DNA of 64,000 nt from Escarpia spicata (Eukaryota > Annelida > Polychaeta > Sabellida > Siboglinidae): NCBI GenBank assembly GCA_963995525.1, contig OZ023210.1, positions 2,087,775-2,151,774 of the forward strand. The letters run 5' to 3'. The notes under the pieces are model-generated. The model saw nothing but the letters and a program-made list of their open reading frames with translations. It was not told the DNA's origin and did no database searches. Below, piece after piece: positions 28,326 to 41,800 of the stretch. The position numbers were made by a program, and so were the translations under genes. How positions within the stretch are numbered: position 1 is the first letter of the stretch; every line of letters begins with the position of its first letter.

Positions 28326-29734
28326 TTAGAAACAAAGGCTGCACCAGTTGGTCAACTCTCTGTGCATCTTCCTTCATCTTATTCAACATTGTCCTATACA
28401 ACAACATACTATATATATATATATATATACTTAGAAACAAAGACTGCACCAGTTGGTCAACTCTCTGTGCATCTTCCTTTATCTTATTCAACATTGTCCT
28501 ATACAACAACATACTATATATATATATATATGTATATACTTAGAAACAAAGGCTGCACCAGTTGGTCAACTCTGTGTGCGTCTTCCTTTATCTTATTCAA
28601 CATTGTCCTATACAACAACATACTATATATATATATATATATACTTAGAAACAAAGGCTGCACCAGTTGGTCAACTCTGTGTGCATCTTCCTTCATCTTA
28701 TTCAACGTTGTCCTATACAACAACATACTATATATATATATATACTTAGAAACAAAGGCTGCACCAGTTGGTCAACTCTCTGTGCATCTTCCTTTATCTT
28801 ATTCAACGTTGTCCTATACAACAACATACTATATATATATATATATATACTTAGAAACAAAGGCTGCACCAGTTGGTCAACTCTGTGTGCATCTTCCTTT
28901 ATCTTATTCAACGTTGTCCTATACAACAACATACTATATATATATATATATATACTTAGAAACAAAGGCTGCACCAGTTGGTCAACTCTCTGTGCATCTT
29001 CCTTTATCTTATTCAACATTGTCCTATACAACAACATACTATATATATATATATATATACTTAGAAACAAAGGCTGCACCAGTTGGTCAACTCTCTGTGC
29101 ATCTTCCTTTATCTTATTCAACATCGTCCTATACAACAACATACTATATATATATATATATACTTAGAAACAAAGGCTGCACCAGTTTGTCAACTCTCTG
29201 TGCATCTTCCTTTATCTTATTCAATGTTGTCCTATACAACAACATACTATATATATATATATACATATACTTAGAAACAAAGGCTGCACCAGTTGGTGAA
29301 CTCTGTGTGCATCTTCCTTCATCTTATTCAATGTTGTCCTATACAACAACATACTATATATATATATACATATACTTAGAAACAAAGGCTGCACCAGTTG
29401 GTCAACTCTCTGTGCATCTTCCTTTATCTTATTCAATGTTGTCCTATACAACAACATACTATATATATATATTTAGAAACAAAGGCTGCGTCAAATCATG
29501 TCAGAATGGGTGATTAGCAGTTTGTGATAGAAGATGACAGTGTTATTTCACCAGAACCCAGTCAAATACAATAGCAATATTAATATTTAGTTCTTGGATT
29601 TCAAAACTAATCTCAATACATCAATAACATTGGATGCTGTTTGCAGACTGGTCCAGAATATATATATATATACAGTATACATATATCATAGATATATGTA
29701 AGTTTGTGATGTGTGTATGTGTGTGCCTACGCTT

Positions 29735-29833
<99 letters not shown>

Positions 29834-32800
29834 ATGCTTGGGAGTGTGCAAAACAGTTAATGTTTCACAAATTGTTAACAATAATATATGCACGCAAGAA
29901 AATGAAACTGTAGAAAGTAAAATGTGAATAATTGTGTCACCACTCCTCCTGTATGGTTCACCTGAGTGCATCTGACAGCTCTGTGTCGGTCGAGTCAGTC
30001 AGTGTCCCTCCAAGTGGTCCAGCTGTCTTTGTGCCGTCACCTGACAGTGACTTCATCAACTCAGCCGTGTCAATTCTGTCATAGAGTCGACCACTTCCAT
30101 TGGTCTGGAGACATCTACCAATCACACCAGACATACCGTTATGTTATAAAACAATTAAATTTTCAGCTGTCCGAAAACATAAAGTACAAAAAATTATAAT
30201 AATTTTTGGGATCTGAAAATAAAGTCATTATGCACCATATGTATTCACACACATAAAATAAAGTCATTATGCACCATACGTATTCACACACATAAAATAG
30301 TTGGTTTCTGAAAACATATAATACAGAAAAAGAATTATTCTTATGAAACATACAATGCAGAATACAAGCTGTATTTACAGCAGTGTATGTGAGTCAAGCT
30401 GTCGTTATAGCAGCGTATGTGAGTCATGTCTGAGTCAAGCTGTCATTACAGCAGTGTATGTGAGTCAAGCTGTCATTATAGCAGTGTATGTGAGTCAAGC
30501 TGTCATCACAGCAGTGTATGTGAGTCAAGCTGTCATCACAGCAGTGTATGTGAGTTAAGCTGTCATCACAGCAGTGTATGTGAGTCAAGCTGTCATTGCA
30601 GCAGTGTATGTGAGTCAAGCTGTCATTACAGCAGTGTATGTGAGTCAAGCTGTCATTACAGCAGTGCATGTGAGTCAAGCTGTCATCACAGCAGTGTATG
30701 TGAGTTAAGCTGTCATCACAGCAGTGTATGTGAGTCAAGCTGTCACTACAGCAGTGTATGTGAGTCATGTGTGAGTCAAGCTGTTGTCACAGCAGTGTAT
30801 GTGAGTCAAGCTGTCGTCACATCAGTGTATGTGAGTCAATCTGTCATCACAGCAGTGTATGTGAGTAAAGCTGTCATTACAGCAGTGCATGTGAGTCAAG
30901 CTGTCATTACAGCAGTGTATGTGAGTCAAGCTGTCATTGCAGCAGTGTATGTGAGTCAAGCTGTCATTACAGCAGTGTATGTGAGTCAAGCTGTCATTAC
31001 AGCAGTGCATGTGAGTCAAGCTGTCATTACAGCAGTGTATGTGAGTCAAGCTGTCATCACAGCAGTGTATGTGAGTCAAGCTGTCATGACAGCAGTGTAT
31101 GTGAATAAAGCTGTCATTACAGCAGTGCATGTGAGTCAAGCTGTCATTACAGCAGTGTATGTGAGTCAAGCTGTCATTACAGCAGTGTATTTGAGTCAAG
31201 CTGTCATTACAGCAGTGCATGTGAGTCATGTGTGAATCAAGCTGTCGTCACAGCAGTGTATGTAAGTCAAGCTGTCGTCACAGCAGTGTATGTGAGTCAA
31301 GCTGTCATGACAGCAGTGTATGTGAATAAAGCTGTCATTACAGCAGTGCATGTGAGTCAAGCTGTCATTACAGCAGTGTATGTGAGTCAAGCTGTCATTA
31401 CAGCAGTGTATTTGAGTCAAGCTGTCATTACAGCAGTGCTTGTGAGTCAAGCTGTCATTACAGCAGTGTATGTGAGTCAAGTTGTCATTACAGCAGTGTA
31501 TGTGAGTCAAGCTGTCGTCACAACAGTGTATGTGAGTCAAGCTGTCATTACAGCAGTGTATGTGAGTCACGCTGTCATTACAGCAGTGTATGTGAGTCAA
31601 GTTGTCATTACAGCAGTGTATGTGAGTCAAGCTGTCGTCACAACAGTGTATGTGAGTCAAGCTGTCATTACAACAGTGTATGCGAGTCAAGCTGTCATTA
31701 CAGCAGTGTATGTGAGTCAAGTTGTCATTACAGCAGTGTATGTGAGTCAAGCTGTCGTCACAACAGTGTATGTGAGTCAAGCTGTCATTACAGCAGTGTA
31801 TGTGAGTCACGCTGTCGTTGCAGCAGTGTATGTGAGTCAAGCTGTCATTACAGTAGTGTATGTGAGTGAAGCTGTCATTACAGCACTGTATGTGAGTCAA
31901 GCTGTCATTACAACAGTGTATGTGAGTCAAGCTGGGATATAAGTACTGATATCACCAGTAAACTCTCTGAATCTGTCAATCTGCAGCCAGAGATTTTCCA
32001 ATTCCCAAAACCCCGTAATTTTTGTACCAGGACCAGTGAGCAGAGAAGTTAATGATCAGCAGGACCTTCAACTTTGTAAAATATGTGAAATACAAACAAC
32101 ACCGTACTGCCAGTTTTGGAAGTAAAAAGTCAGTCATGCAGTTGGGCATTTTAAAAGAAATGTCGACTCGACTGGACAGTTAATTGTCTCAAGCATCTGG
32201 ACTGGTAGTAATTTCAACAACTAATCACAATCCTATTTCATTATCACTCAAAATTACTGACATTTATGTTTAGAACCTATGTTTTTATAACTTTGTGCCA
32301 CCTCTAGAACAATATATACATTTCTGGATCTGAACCAAATAAAGACTTCGATGTTTTAAATAATCCTACATATAATAAAAATGTTGATGTTTTTATTTGT
32401 TACACTTTCGCTTTGCTGTTCTGAATAGTAATACTAACATTAATAACAAGCTACTTTTTAATGCAAACAACAACTGCTAGACAAGGAATGCAGCAGCAGT
32501 AGTCAATTATGACTCAATATAAACATGTCAAGTTGTAGTGTCTATGCCTACCTATCAGATGTCCTCTGTGTGACTGAGGTAGAGACTGGAGCGGAGGCCG
32601 CAGTGGGGCGGCGGTGACTGTCTGATGTGGAGGACACACGGGTGTCTGTCACACTCGCTGGCAGACACAAACACAAGGTATACACATACATCAACTTCAT
32701 GGACATTTGAAACAACTATGTTTATTAGTCTCAATTAAAAGTAAAATAATCACTATTACAGTGTTCATTGGTAATATGTGGAAAGTGGCAAGAATTTTTT

Positions 32801-35800
32801 TGACTTTCGCTTTCTATAAACTATGAACAATAGTGACAAATATGTTAGTAATAGAATGATTGACATTTTTTTTCTTGGAACAACTACAAAATTAACTAAT
32901 TTATAATCATTATGTACCGTAGTTTAAAACAGATAATGGTGGATTGAATTGTAGGTAACATTGAAGCTATAATAACATACATGAACGACATCTAAATTGT
33001 TTTGTTGACAGCCTTCTCGTTAAGGTGACTTTACATGATGCGAAGCTATCGTAGCAACCAAGAGACACTGTTGCATGCGACCTGTTACAGCCTGGTCGTC
33101 TCCTGTAGACCGTATGTTGCATGCGACTGACGTCTCATGCGACATCATGTCTTTGTCTCTGCGATGTGTCTCTTGCGATAGAACATTCTCTATTTCCGTG
33201 CAACCGTCTCTTCGTAGCACGTAATTTGTCGAATCACAGGCAGCGCGTGTGAGTGACGTGCCGCATTTGAAAACATGGCGGCAAGTTGTCGTTTGGCAGA
33301 TTACTAAACAATGTGTTTAATTTACCTATTCTACGAAAAAAAATATTTGTTGCTTTATACATACATGAAGAGTACCATCATTGTGTCAAGATATGACCTC
33401 ATATTTTCAAAACAAAATATCCAAGTTAATGTGTTAATGTGTACTAGTAATACAAACATATTAACTAAATGCATGTTTGTAAGCCAATATTTATTCCTCA
33501 CACAATTTAAAGTAGGGGTAACTTGTGAACTAATTACAATGTTTACATTTTGTGTTGTAGGCAATGGTGTTCCAGAGAGCAACTCTTGTTTGCAGACTAA
33601 AACCAAAGGTGGAAATTTTGAATTACACTATAAGAACTGCTGCAACTACAAGTAGAAAGAGTGGGTGTGATAAGTCGCTATCTCCCCCTGTGGACAATTG
33701 TTTCCTTGCTTTAGTGGCAGCTTGACACATATTCATCATCCACTGCTGGTTGACAACAAGGTGTCCGACTTTTGTTTTGACAACTGTTCAAAGTTATATT
33801 ATAACCATTGGAAATTATTTACGTTGGTAGACTAGACGTTCAGCTTACAAGACGGAAGAAATCATAAACTTTCATGCACATCAAGTGTACTTGTGAGGTA
33901 TTATGAACATCTCCAAATCGTTGCATTAGCAGCAAGAAAACATACACAAATATTTTCAATATTGATAAGTATTTTATGTTGAAATATATGCACAGAGGAA
34001 TATTGATAAGTATTTTATGTTGAAATATATGCACAGAGGAATACATTTATATTTCTTAGAATTTACACCACAAATTTATATTGTATATTACACAACAAAA
34101 CAATTGTGGATGGTTGATCTCAGAATGCTAATTTAAAACTGTAGCCACACTTCATTTGTACCATTAGATAAGGAGAACTTCTTGCACATAAAGTTAATTA
34201 CTTCAGAATACTTTCAAGTAATGTGTGCAGTTAGTTTAATAAAAAAAAGATTTTTGGATTAATCTGTATTAATAAAAAAAAATGTTTTGGTCAGTAATTA
34301 TATTCAATTGACGTCTATGATTTACATCACTGAAAGGTCATAAGGTTTAGGATGAAACTGATTTCTTCCCCAGTGGGTATCCACATGATATAACTGATAA
34401 AAAGAATTCACGTCCCGAGTAAACTGGTTCCAAACATTTCCCCAGAAGCATTCCACAGACTTTCGTGGGCTGTTGCATTGTGTAGCTATCACATGCAAGA
34501 GTAACATGACATGGCCTTGACCTTTCTTAATGACATCAACATCCCCTCATCGCATGTGACGCGGTTGCATCGTGTAAAGCCGGCTTTATTACCATAGCAG
34601 TGTGACGAGCAAGGACCAACCTGCGGCTGTGGGTAGTGTGTAGCCCTGGGCATTGTGCTGTAACATGGAGGGGACAGCAGTGGGCAGTGTGTGTCTCTGG
34701 TAGCCCCGGGCCTCATGCTCCAACATGGAGGCAACTGCAGACGGCACAGGCAGGGAAGATGAGAAGTCAGTGCTTGGTCTTCTTGTGTCTGCAATGATAG
34801 CTGACAGTGACTCCAGGAGGCTGGCATGAATACAGTGGCAGTCGGTGAAGATGTTGTATCACTTAATTAGTCGTAAAGTGTATTTATTGCATGTCTTCTT
34901 GTATTTAGGTATTAATCTAAACTGACGGTCTCTGGAGACCAGTGTATATATTTATAACTAACAGTTGCGTCTAAAATAAGGTATTACTGAATCTAAAATT
35001 ACTGGCTGTTGTTGTAATGACTCATAATCTTGTTTTTATTCTTATTTCTGAAAAACTGTATCATATAAGCAGTACGGCTAATCTACTATTTAAAATAATA
35101 ACCCATTATATTTGATCAACAACAAGAATGACTGAGAAGTAGAATGTTAACATACCACGAGCATGCTCTGTGTTGTAGTGATGGTACAGATGGTGTGTGA
35201 ACGTGTGGTGCGTATCGGATCTGCCACCAGTGGTGCCACCTGCAGGCAGACTGGCGGAGAGCGAGTCAGGGTGCGACCTTAGCCCGAGACTGGTGAACTC
35301 GCCTGGGTTGGCCCTGTGGAAGTCTTGTGTGGTGAGAGGCCGGGGCATCGACACTGAGCTCGTGTAACTCTGGTCCAACGGAGGCTGCGAATGTCATCAG
35401 CACACGATATAATAACACATGTTTATTTAAGACAAAACTCCATATTTGTAACTCACTTATTTGTAACATTTGTCTAATAATAACTGTCAAAGTGCAATTT
35501 ATTTAACATATTTAGCCACATCGCACATAGCAAAGGCTTTAGAATATTGTGAACATTTTATAACACATGTAGCATATAGAGGAAGCACCCACTTGGACTG
35601 AGGCTGCCACAGAGGACGCTGCAGGGACAGTGTGGCTGAGTCGACTGGTGGAAATGTCTGCAGAAGAAGGAGCGATGGTGGACGGCCAAGTCCGGGCTGA
35701 TACTTCCTCCTGTCTACGCAGCAGCTCGCAGCTTGTGTCTGGAGAACACAATGTACAGACACCTCATGGTTTGTGTCTGGAGAACGTAACATACAGACAA

Positions 35801-38800
35801 CACCTCACAGCTTGTGTCTGGAGAACACAACGTACAGACAACACCTCACAGCTTGTGTCTGGAGAACACAACATACAGACAACACCTCTAAGCTTGTGTC
35901 TGGAGAAAATAACGTCAAGACAACACCTCACAGCTTGTGTCTAGAGAACACAACATACAGACAACACCTCACAGCTTGTGTCTGGAGAACACGTCAAGAC
36001 AACACCTCACAGCTTGTGTCTGGAGAACATAACGTCAAGACAACACCTCACAGCTTGTGTCTGGAGAACACAACATACAGACAACACCTCACAGCTTGTG
36101 TCTGGAGAAAACAACATACAGACAACACCTCACAGCTTGTGTCGGGAGAACACAACATACAGACAACACCTCACAGCTTGTGTCTGGAGAACACAACGTC
36201 AAGACAACACCTCAAAGCTTGTGTCTGGAGAACACAACATACAGACAACACCTCACAGCTTGTGTCTGGAGAACACAACATACATACAACACCTCACAGC
36301 TTGTGTCTGGAGAACATAACATACAGACAACACCTCACAGCTTGTGTCTGGAGAACACAACGACAAGACAACACCTCACAGCTTGTGTCGGGAGAACATA
36401 ACATCAAGACAACACCTCACAGCTTGTGTCTGGAGAACACAACATACAGACAACACCTCACAGCTTGTGTCTGGAGAACACAACGACAAGACAACACCTC
36501 ACAGCTTGTGTCGGGAGAACATAACATCAAGACAACACCTCACAGCTGGTGTCTGGAGAACACAACATACAGACAACACCTCACAGCTTGTGTCTGGAGA
36601 ACATAACATACAGACAACACGTCACAGCTTGTGTCTGGAGAACATAACATACAGACAACACCTCACAGCTTGTGTCTGGAGAACAAAACGTCAAGACAAC
36701 ACATCACAGATTGTGTCTAGAGAACACAACATACAGACAACACTTCACAGCTTGTGTCTAGAGAACATAATGTACAGACAACACCTCACAGCTTGTGTCT
36801 GGAGAATAAAACATCAAGACAACACCTCACAGCTTGTGTCTGGAGAACATAACGTCAAGACAACACCTCACAGCTTGTGTCAGGAGAACACAACATGCAG
36901 ACAACACCTCACAGCTTGTGTCTGGAGAACACAACGTCAAGACAACACCTCACAGCTTGTGTCTGGAGAACACAACATACAGACAACACCTCACAGCTTG
37001 TGTCTGGAGAACACAACGTCAAGACAACACCACACAGCTTGTGTCTGGAGAACACAACATACAGACAACACCTCACAGCTTGTGTCTGGAGAACACAACA
37101 CCTCACAGCTTGTGTCTGGAGAACACAACATACAGACAACACCTCACAGCTTGTGTCTGGAGAACACAACGTCAAGACAACACCTCACAGCTGTGTCTGG
37201 AGAACACAACATACAGACAACACCTCACAGATTGTGTCTGGAGAACAAAACGTCAAGACAACACCTCACAGCTTGTGTCTGTGAGGTGTAATGTAATGTC
37301 AAGTGAAACTAATTTCTAATTATTTCTTCTAATTATCTGCTGCTAATCTGACCTTAAAAGGGACTTTGAAGAGAACAGCACCCAAAAAGGCCAGCTCATG
37401 AGTGTCCAGATGTGTTTGTACTTATGGCCCAAGTCCAGCCAGTTTTTGTTAGTCTTGTAGTTATATACCACCGTTTGCGAAGATGTGTGTGCTGAGTTAT
37501 GTAAATCTATGTCAAATGTCTCCGTACAAGCACACAGGCAACAATGCTGTCTTTCATGCATGCATTGCTGTAAACCTTCACTCTATCAATTTTGTGAGCG
37601 AATTTTGCTAAATCATTTCATATGAACATAAAACCTGAAGATCCACATTTGAGTGATTCTGATGTTGGTGGTGTTTTAAATCAAGTCATTTTATTAAGTA
37701 GATCACAACATACCTGTGTGGAGTTCTGAGGATACGTCAGCAATGTTGCCACTTCTGTTGTCCTCTTCCCTCTGCCCCCTGGACTTCTTCTTGCCCCCAC
37801 TGTGGGGCAGGTAGCGACTGTCACCCAGGGCCATCACCTCCGCTGTGTTGTTCACACTGCTGCCAGACTGGGTAGTACTGTCACAACAAAGTCACAGTTG
37901 ACACTGCTGCCAGATTGGGTCGTACTGTCACAACAACGTCACAGTTGACACTGCTGCCAGACTGGGTCGTACTGTCACAACAAAGTTACAGTTGACACTG
38001 CTGCCAGACTGGGTCGTACTGTCACAACAAAGTCACAGTTGACACTGCTGCCAGATTGGGTCGTACTGTCACAACAACGTCACAGTTGACACTGCTGCCA
38101 GACTGGGTCGTACTGTCACAACAAAGTTACAGTTGACACTGCTGCCAGACTTGGTCGTACTGTCACAACAAAGTCACAGTTGACACTGCTGCCAGACTGG
38201 GTCGTACTGTCACAACAAAGTCACAGTTGACACTGCTGCCAGACTGGGTCGTACAGTCACAACAAAGTCACAGTTGACACTGTTGCCAGACTGGGTCGTA
38301 CTGTCACAACAAAGTCACAGTTGACACTGCTGCCAGACTGGGTCGTACTGTCACAACAAAGTCACAGTTGACACTGCTGCCAGACTGGGTCGTACTGTCA
38401 CAACAAAGTCACAGTTGACACTGCTACCAGACTCGGTCGTACTGTCACAACAAAGTCACAGTTGACACTGCTGCCAGACTGGGTCGTACTGTCACAACAA
38501 AGTCACAGTTGACACTGCTGCCAGATTGGGTCGTACTGTCACAACAAAGTCACAGTTGACACTGCTGCCAGACTGGGTCGTAGTCACAACAAAGTTACAG
38601 TTGACACTGCTGCCAGACTTGGTCGTACTGTCACAACAAAGTCACAGTTGACACTGCTGCCAGACTGGGTCGTACAGTCACAACAAAGTCACAGTTGACA
38701 CTGTTGCCAGACTGGGTCGTACTGTCACAACAAAGTCACAGTTGACACTGTTGCCAGACTGGGTCGTACAGTCACAACAAAGTCACAGTTGACACTGTTG

Positions 38801-41800
38801 CCAGACTGGGTCGTACTGTCACAACAAAGTCACAGTTGACACTGCTGCCAGACTGGGTCGTACTGTCACAACAAAGTCACAGTTGACACTGCTGCCAGAC
38901 TGGGTCGTACTGTCACAACAAAGTCACAGTTGACACTGCTGCCAGACTGGGTCGTACTGTCACAACAAAGTTACAGTTGACACTGCTGCCAGACTGGGTC
39001 GTACTGTCACAACAAAGTCACAGTTGACACTGTTGCCAGACTGGGTCGTACTGTCACAACAAAGTCACAGTTGACACTGCTGCCAGACTGGGTCGTACTG
39101 TCACAACAAAGTCACAGTTGACACTGCTGCCAGATTGGGTCGTACTGTCACAACAAAGTCACAGTTGACACTGCTGCCAGACTGGGTCGTACTGTCACAA
39201 CAAAGTCACAGTTGACACTGCTGCCAGACTGGGTCGTACAGTCACAACAAAGTCACAGTTGACACTGTTGCCAGACTGGGTCGTACAGTCACAACAAAGT
39301 CACAGTTGACACTGTTGCCAGACTGGGTCGTACAGTCACAACAAAGTCACAGTTGACACTGTTGCCAGACTGGGTCGTACTGTCACAACAAAGTCACAGT
39401 TGACACTGCTGCCAGACTGGGTCGTACTGTCACAACAAAGTCACAGTTGACACTGCTGCCAGACTGGGTAGTACTGTCACAACAAAGTCACAGTTGACAC
39501 TGCTGCCAGACTGGGTAATACTGTCACAACAAAGTCACAGTTGACACTGCTGCCAGATTGGGTCGTACTGTCACAACAATGTCACAGTTGACACTGCTGC
39601 CAGTCTGGGTCGTACTGTCACAACAATGTCACAGTTGACACTGCTGCCAGATTGGGTCGTACTGTCACAACAATGTCACAGTTGACACTGCTGCCAGTCT
39701 GGGTCGTACTGTCACAACAAAGTCACAGTTGACACTGCTGCCAGACTGGGTAGTACTGTCACAACAAAGTCACAGTTGACACTGCTGCCAGATTGGGTCG
39801 TACAGTCACAACAATGTCACAGTTGACACTGCTGCCAGTCTGGGTCGTACTGTCACAACAAAGTCACAGTTGACACTGCTGCCAGATTGGGTCGTACTGT
39901 CACAACAAAGTCACAGTTGACACTGCTGCCAGACTGGGTCGTACTGTCACAACAAAGTCACAGTTGACACTGCTGCCAGACTGGGTCGTACAGTCACAAC
40001 AAAGTCACAGTTGACACTGTTGCCAGACTGGGTCGTACAGTCACAACAAAGTCACAGTTGACACTGTTGCCAGACTGGGTCGTACAGTCACAACAAAGTC
40101 ACAGTTGACACTGTTGCCAGACTGGGTCGTACTGTCACAACAAAGTCACAGTTGACACTGCTGCCAGACTGGGTCGTACTGTCACAACAAAGTCACAGTT
40201 GACACTGCTGCCAGACTGGGTCGTACTGTCACAACAAAGTCACAGTTGACACTGCTGCCAGACTGGGTCGTACTGTCACAACAAAGTCACAGTTAACACT
40301 GCTGCCAGACTGGTTAGTACTGTCACAACAAAGTCACAGTTGACACTGCTGCCAGACTGGGTAATACTGTCACAACAAAGTCACAGTTGACACTGCTGCC
40401 AGATTGGGTCGTACTGTCACAACAATGTCACAGTTGACACTGCTGCCAGTCTGGGTCGTACTGTCACAACAAAGTTACAGTTGACACTGCTGCCAGACTT
40501 GGTCGTACTGTCACAACAAAGTCACAGTTGACACTGCTGCCAGACTGGGTCGTACTGTCACAACAAAGTCACAGTTGACACTGCTGCCAGATTGGGTCGT
40601 ACTGTCACAACAAAGTCACAGTTGACACTGCTGCCAGACTGGGCCGTACTGTCACAACAAAGTTACAGTTGACACTGCTGCCAGACTTGGTCGTACTGTC
40701 ACAACAAAGTCACAGTTGACACTGCTGCCAGACTGGGTCGTACAGTCACAACAAAGTCACAGTTGACACTGTTGCCAGACTGGGTCGTACTGTCACAACA
40801 AAGTCACAGTTGACACTGCTGCCAGACTGGGTCGTACTGTCACAACAAAGTCACAGTTGACACTGCTGCCAGACTGGGTCGTACTGTCACAACAAAGTCA
40901 CAGTTGACACTGCTGCCAGACTGGGTCGTACTGTCACAACAAAGTTACAGTTGACACTGCTGCCAGACTGGGTCGTACTGTCACAACAAAGTCACAGTTG
41001 ACACTGCTGCCAGACTGGGTCGTACTGTCACAACAAAGTTACAGTTGACACTGCTGCCAGACTTGGTCGTACTGTCACAACAAAGTCACAGTTGACACTG
41101 CTGCCAGACTGGGTCGTACAGTCACAACAAAGTCACAGTTGACACTGTTGCCAGACTGGGTCGTACTGTCACAACAAAGTCACAGTTGACACTGCTGCCA
41201 GACTGGGTCGTACTGTCACAACAAAGTCACAGTTGACACTGCTGCCAGACTCGGTCGTACTGTCACAACAAAGTCACAGTTGACACTGCTGCCAGACTGG
41301 GTCGTACTGTCACAACAAAGTCACAGTTGACACTGCTGCCAGATTGGGTCGTACTCTCACAACAAAGTCACAGTTGACACTGCTGCCAGACTGGGTCGTA
41401 CTGTCACAACAAAGTCACAGTTGACACTGTTGCCAGACTGGGTCGTACTGTCACAACAAAGTCACAGTTGACACTGCTGCCAGATTGGGTCGTACTGTCA
41501 CAACAAAGTCACAGTTGACACTGCTGCCAGACTGGGTCGTACTGTCACAACAAAGTCACAGTTGACACTGCTGCCAGACTGGGTCGTACAGTCACAACAA
41601 AGTCACAGTTGACACTGTTGCCAGACTGGGTCGTACAGTCACAACAAAGTCACAGTTGACACTGTTGCCAGACTGGGTCGTACTGTCACAACAAAGTCAC
41701 AGTTGACACTGCTGCCAGACTGGGTCGTACTGTCACAACAAAGTCACAGTTGACACTGCTGCCAGACTGGGTCGTACTGTCACAACAAAGTCACAGTTGA

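Noticed and set aside
27825..29513. 562-residue plus-strand frame rich in Tyr/Ile repeats
   Set aside because: It is antisense to the 105-bp array with TA runs. The genuine exon-13 code is on the minus strand.
29643..29927. Cys/Val and His/Thr repeat frames
   Set aside because: Translation of a TG microsatellite.
30424..31942. His/Cys-rich minus frames and Val-rich plus frames up to 269 residues
   Set aside because: The 30-bp period keeps both strands open. There is no flanking gene structure in these frames, and they contain no unique sequence.
35773..37291. Plus-strand frames of THSLCLENT-type repeats
   Set aside because: Antisense shadow of the exon-8 acceptor array.
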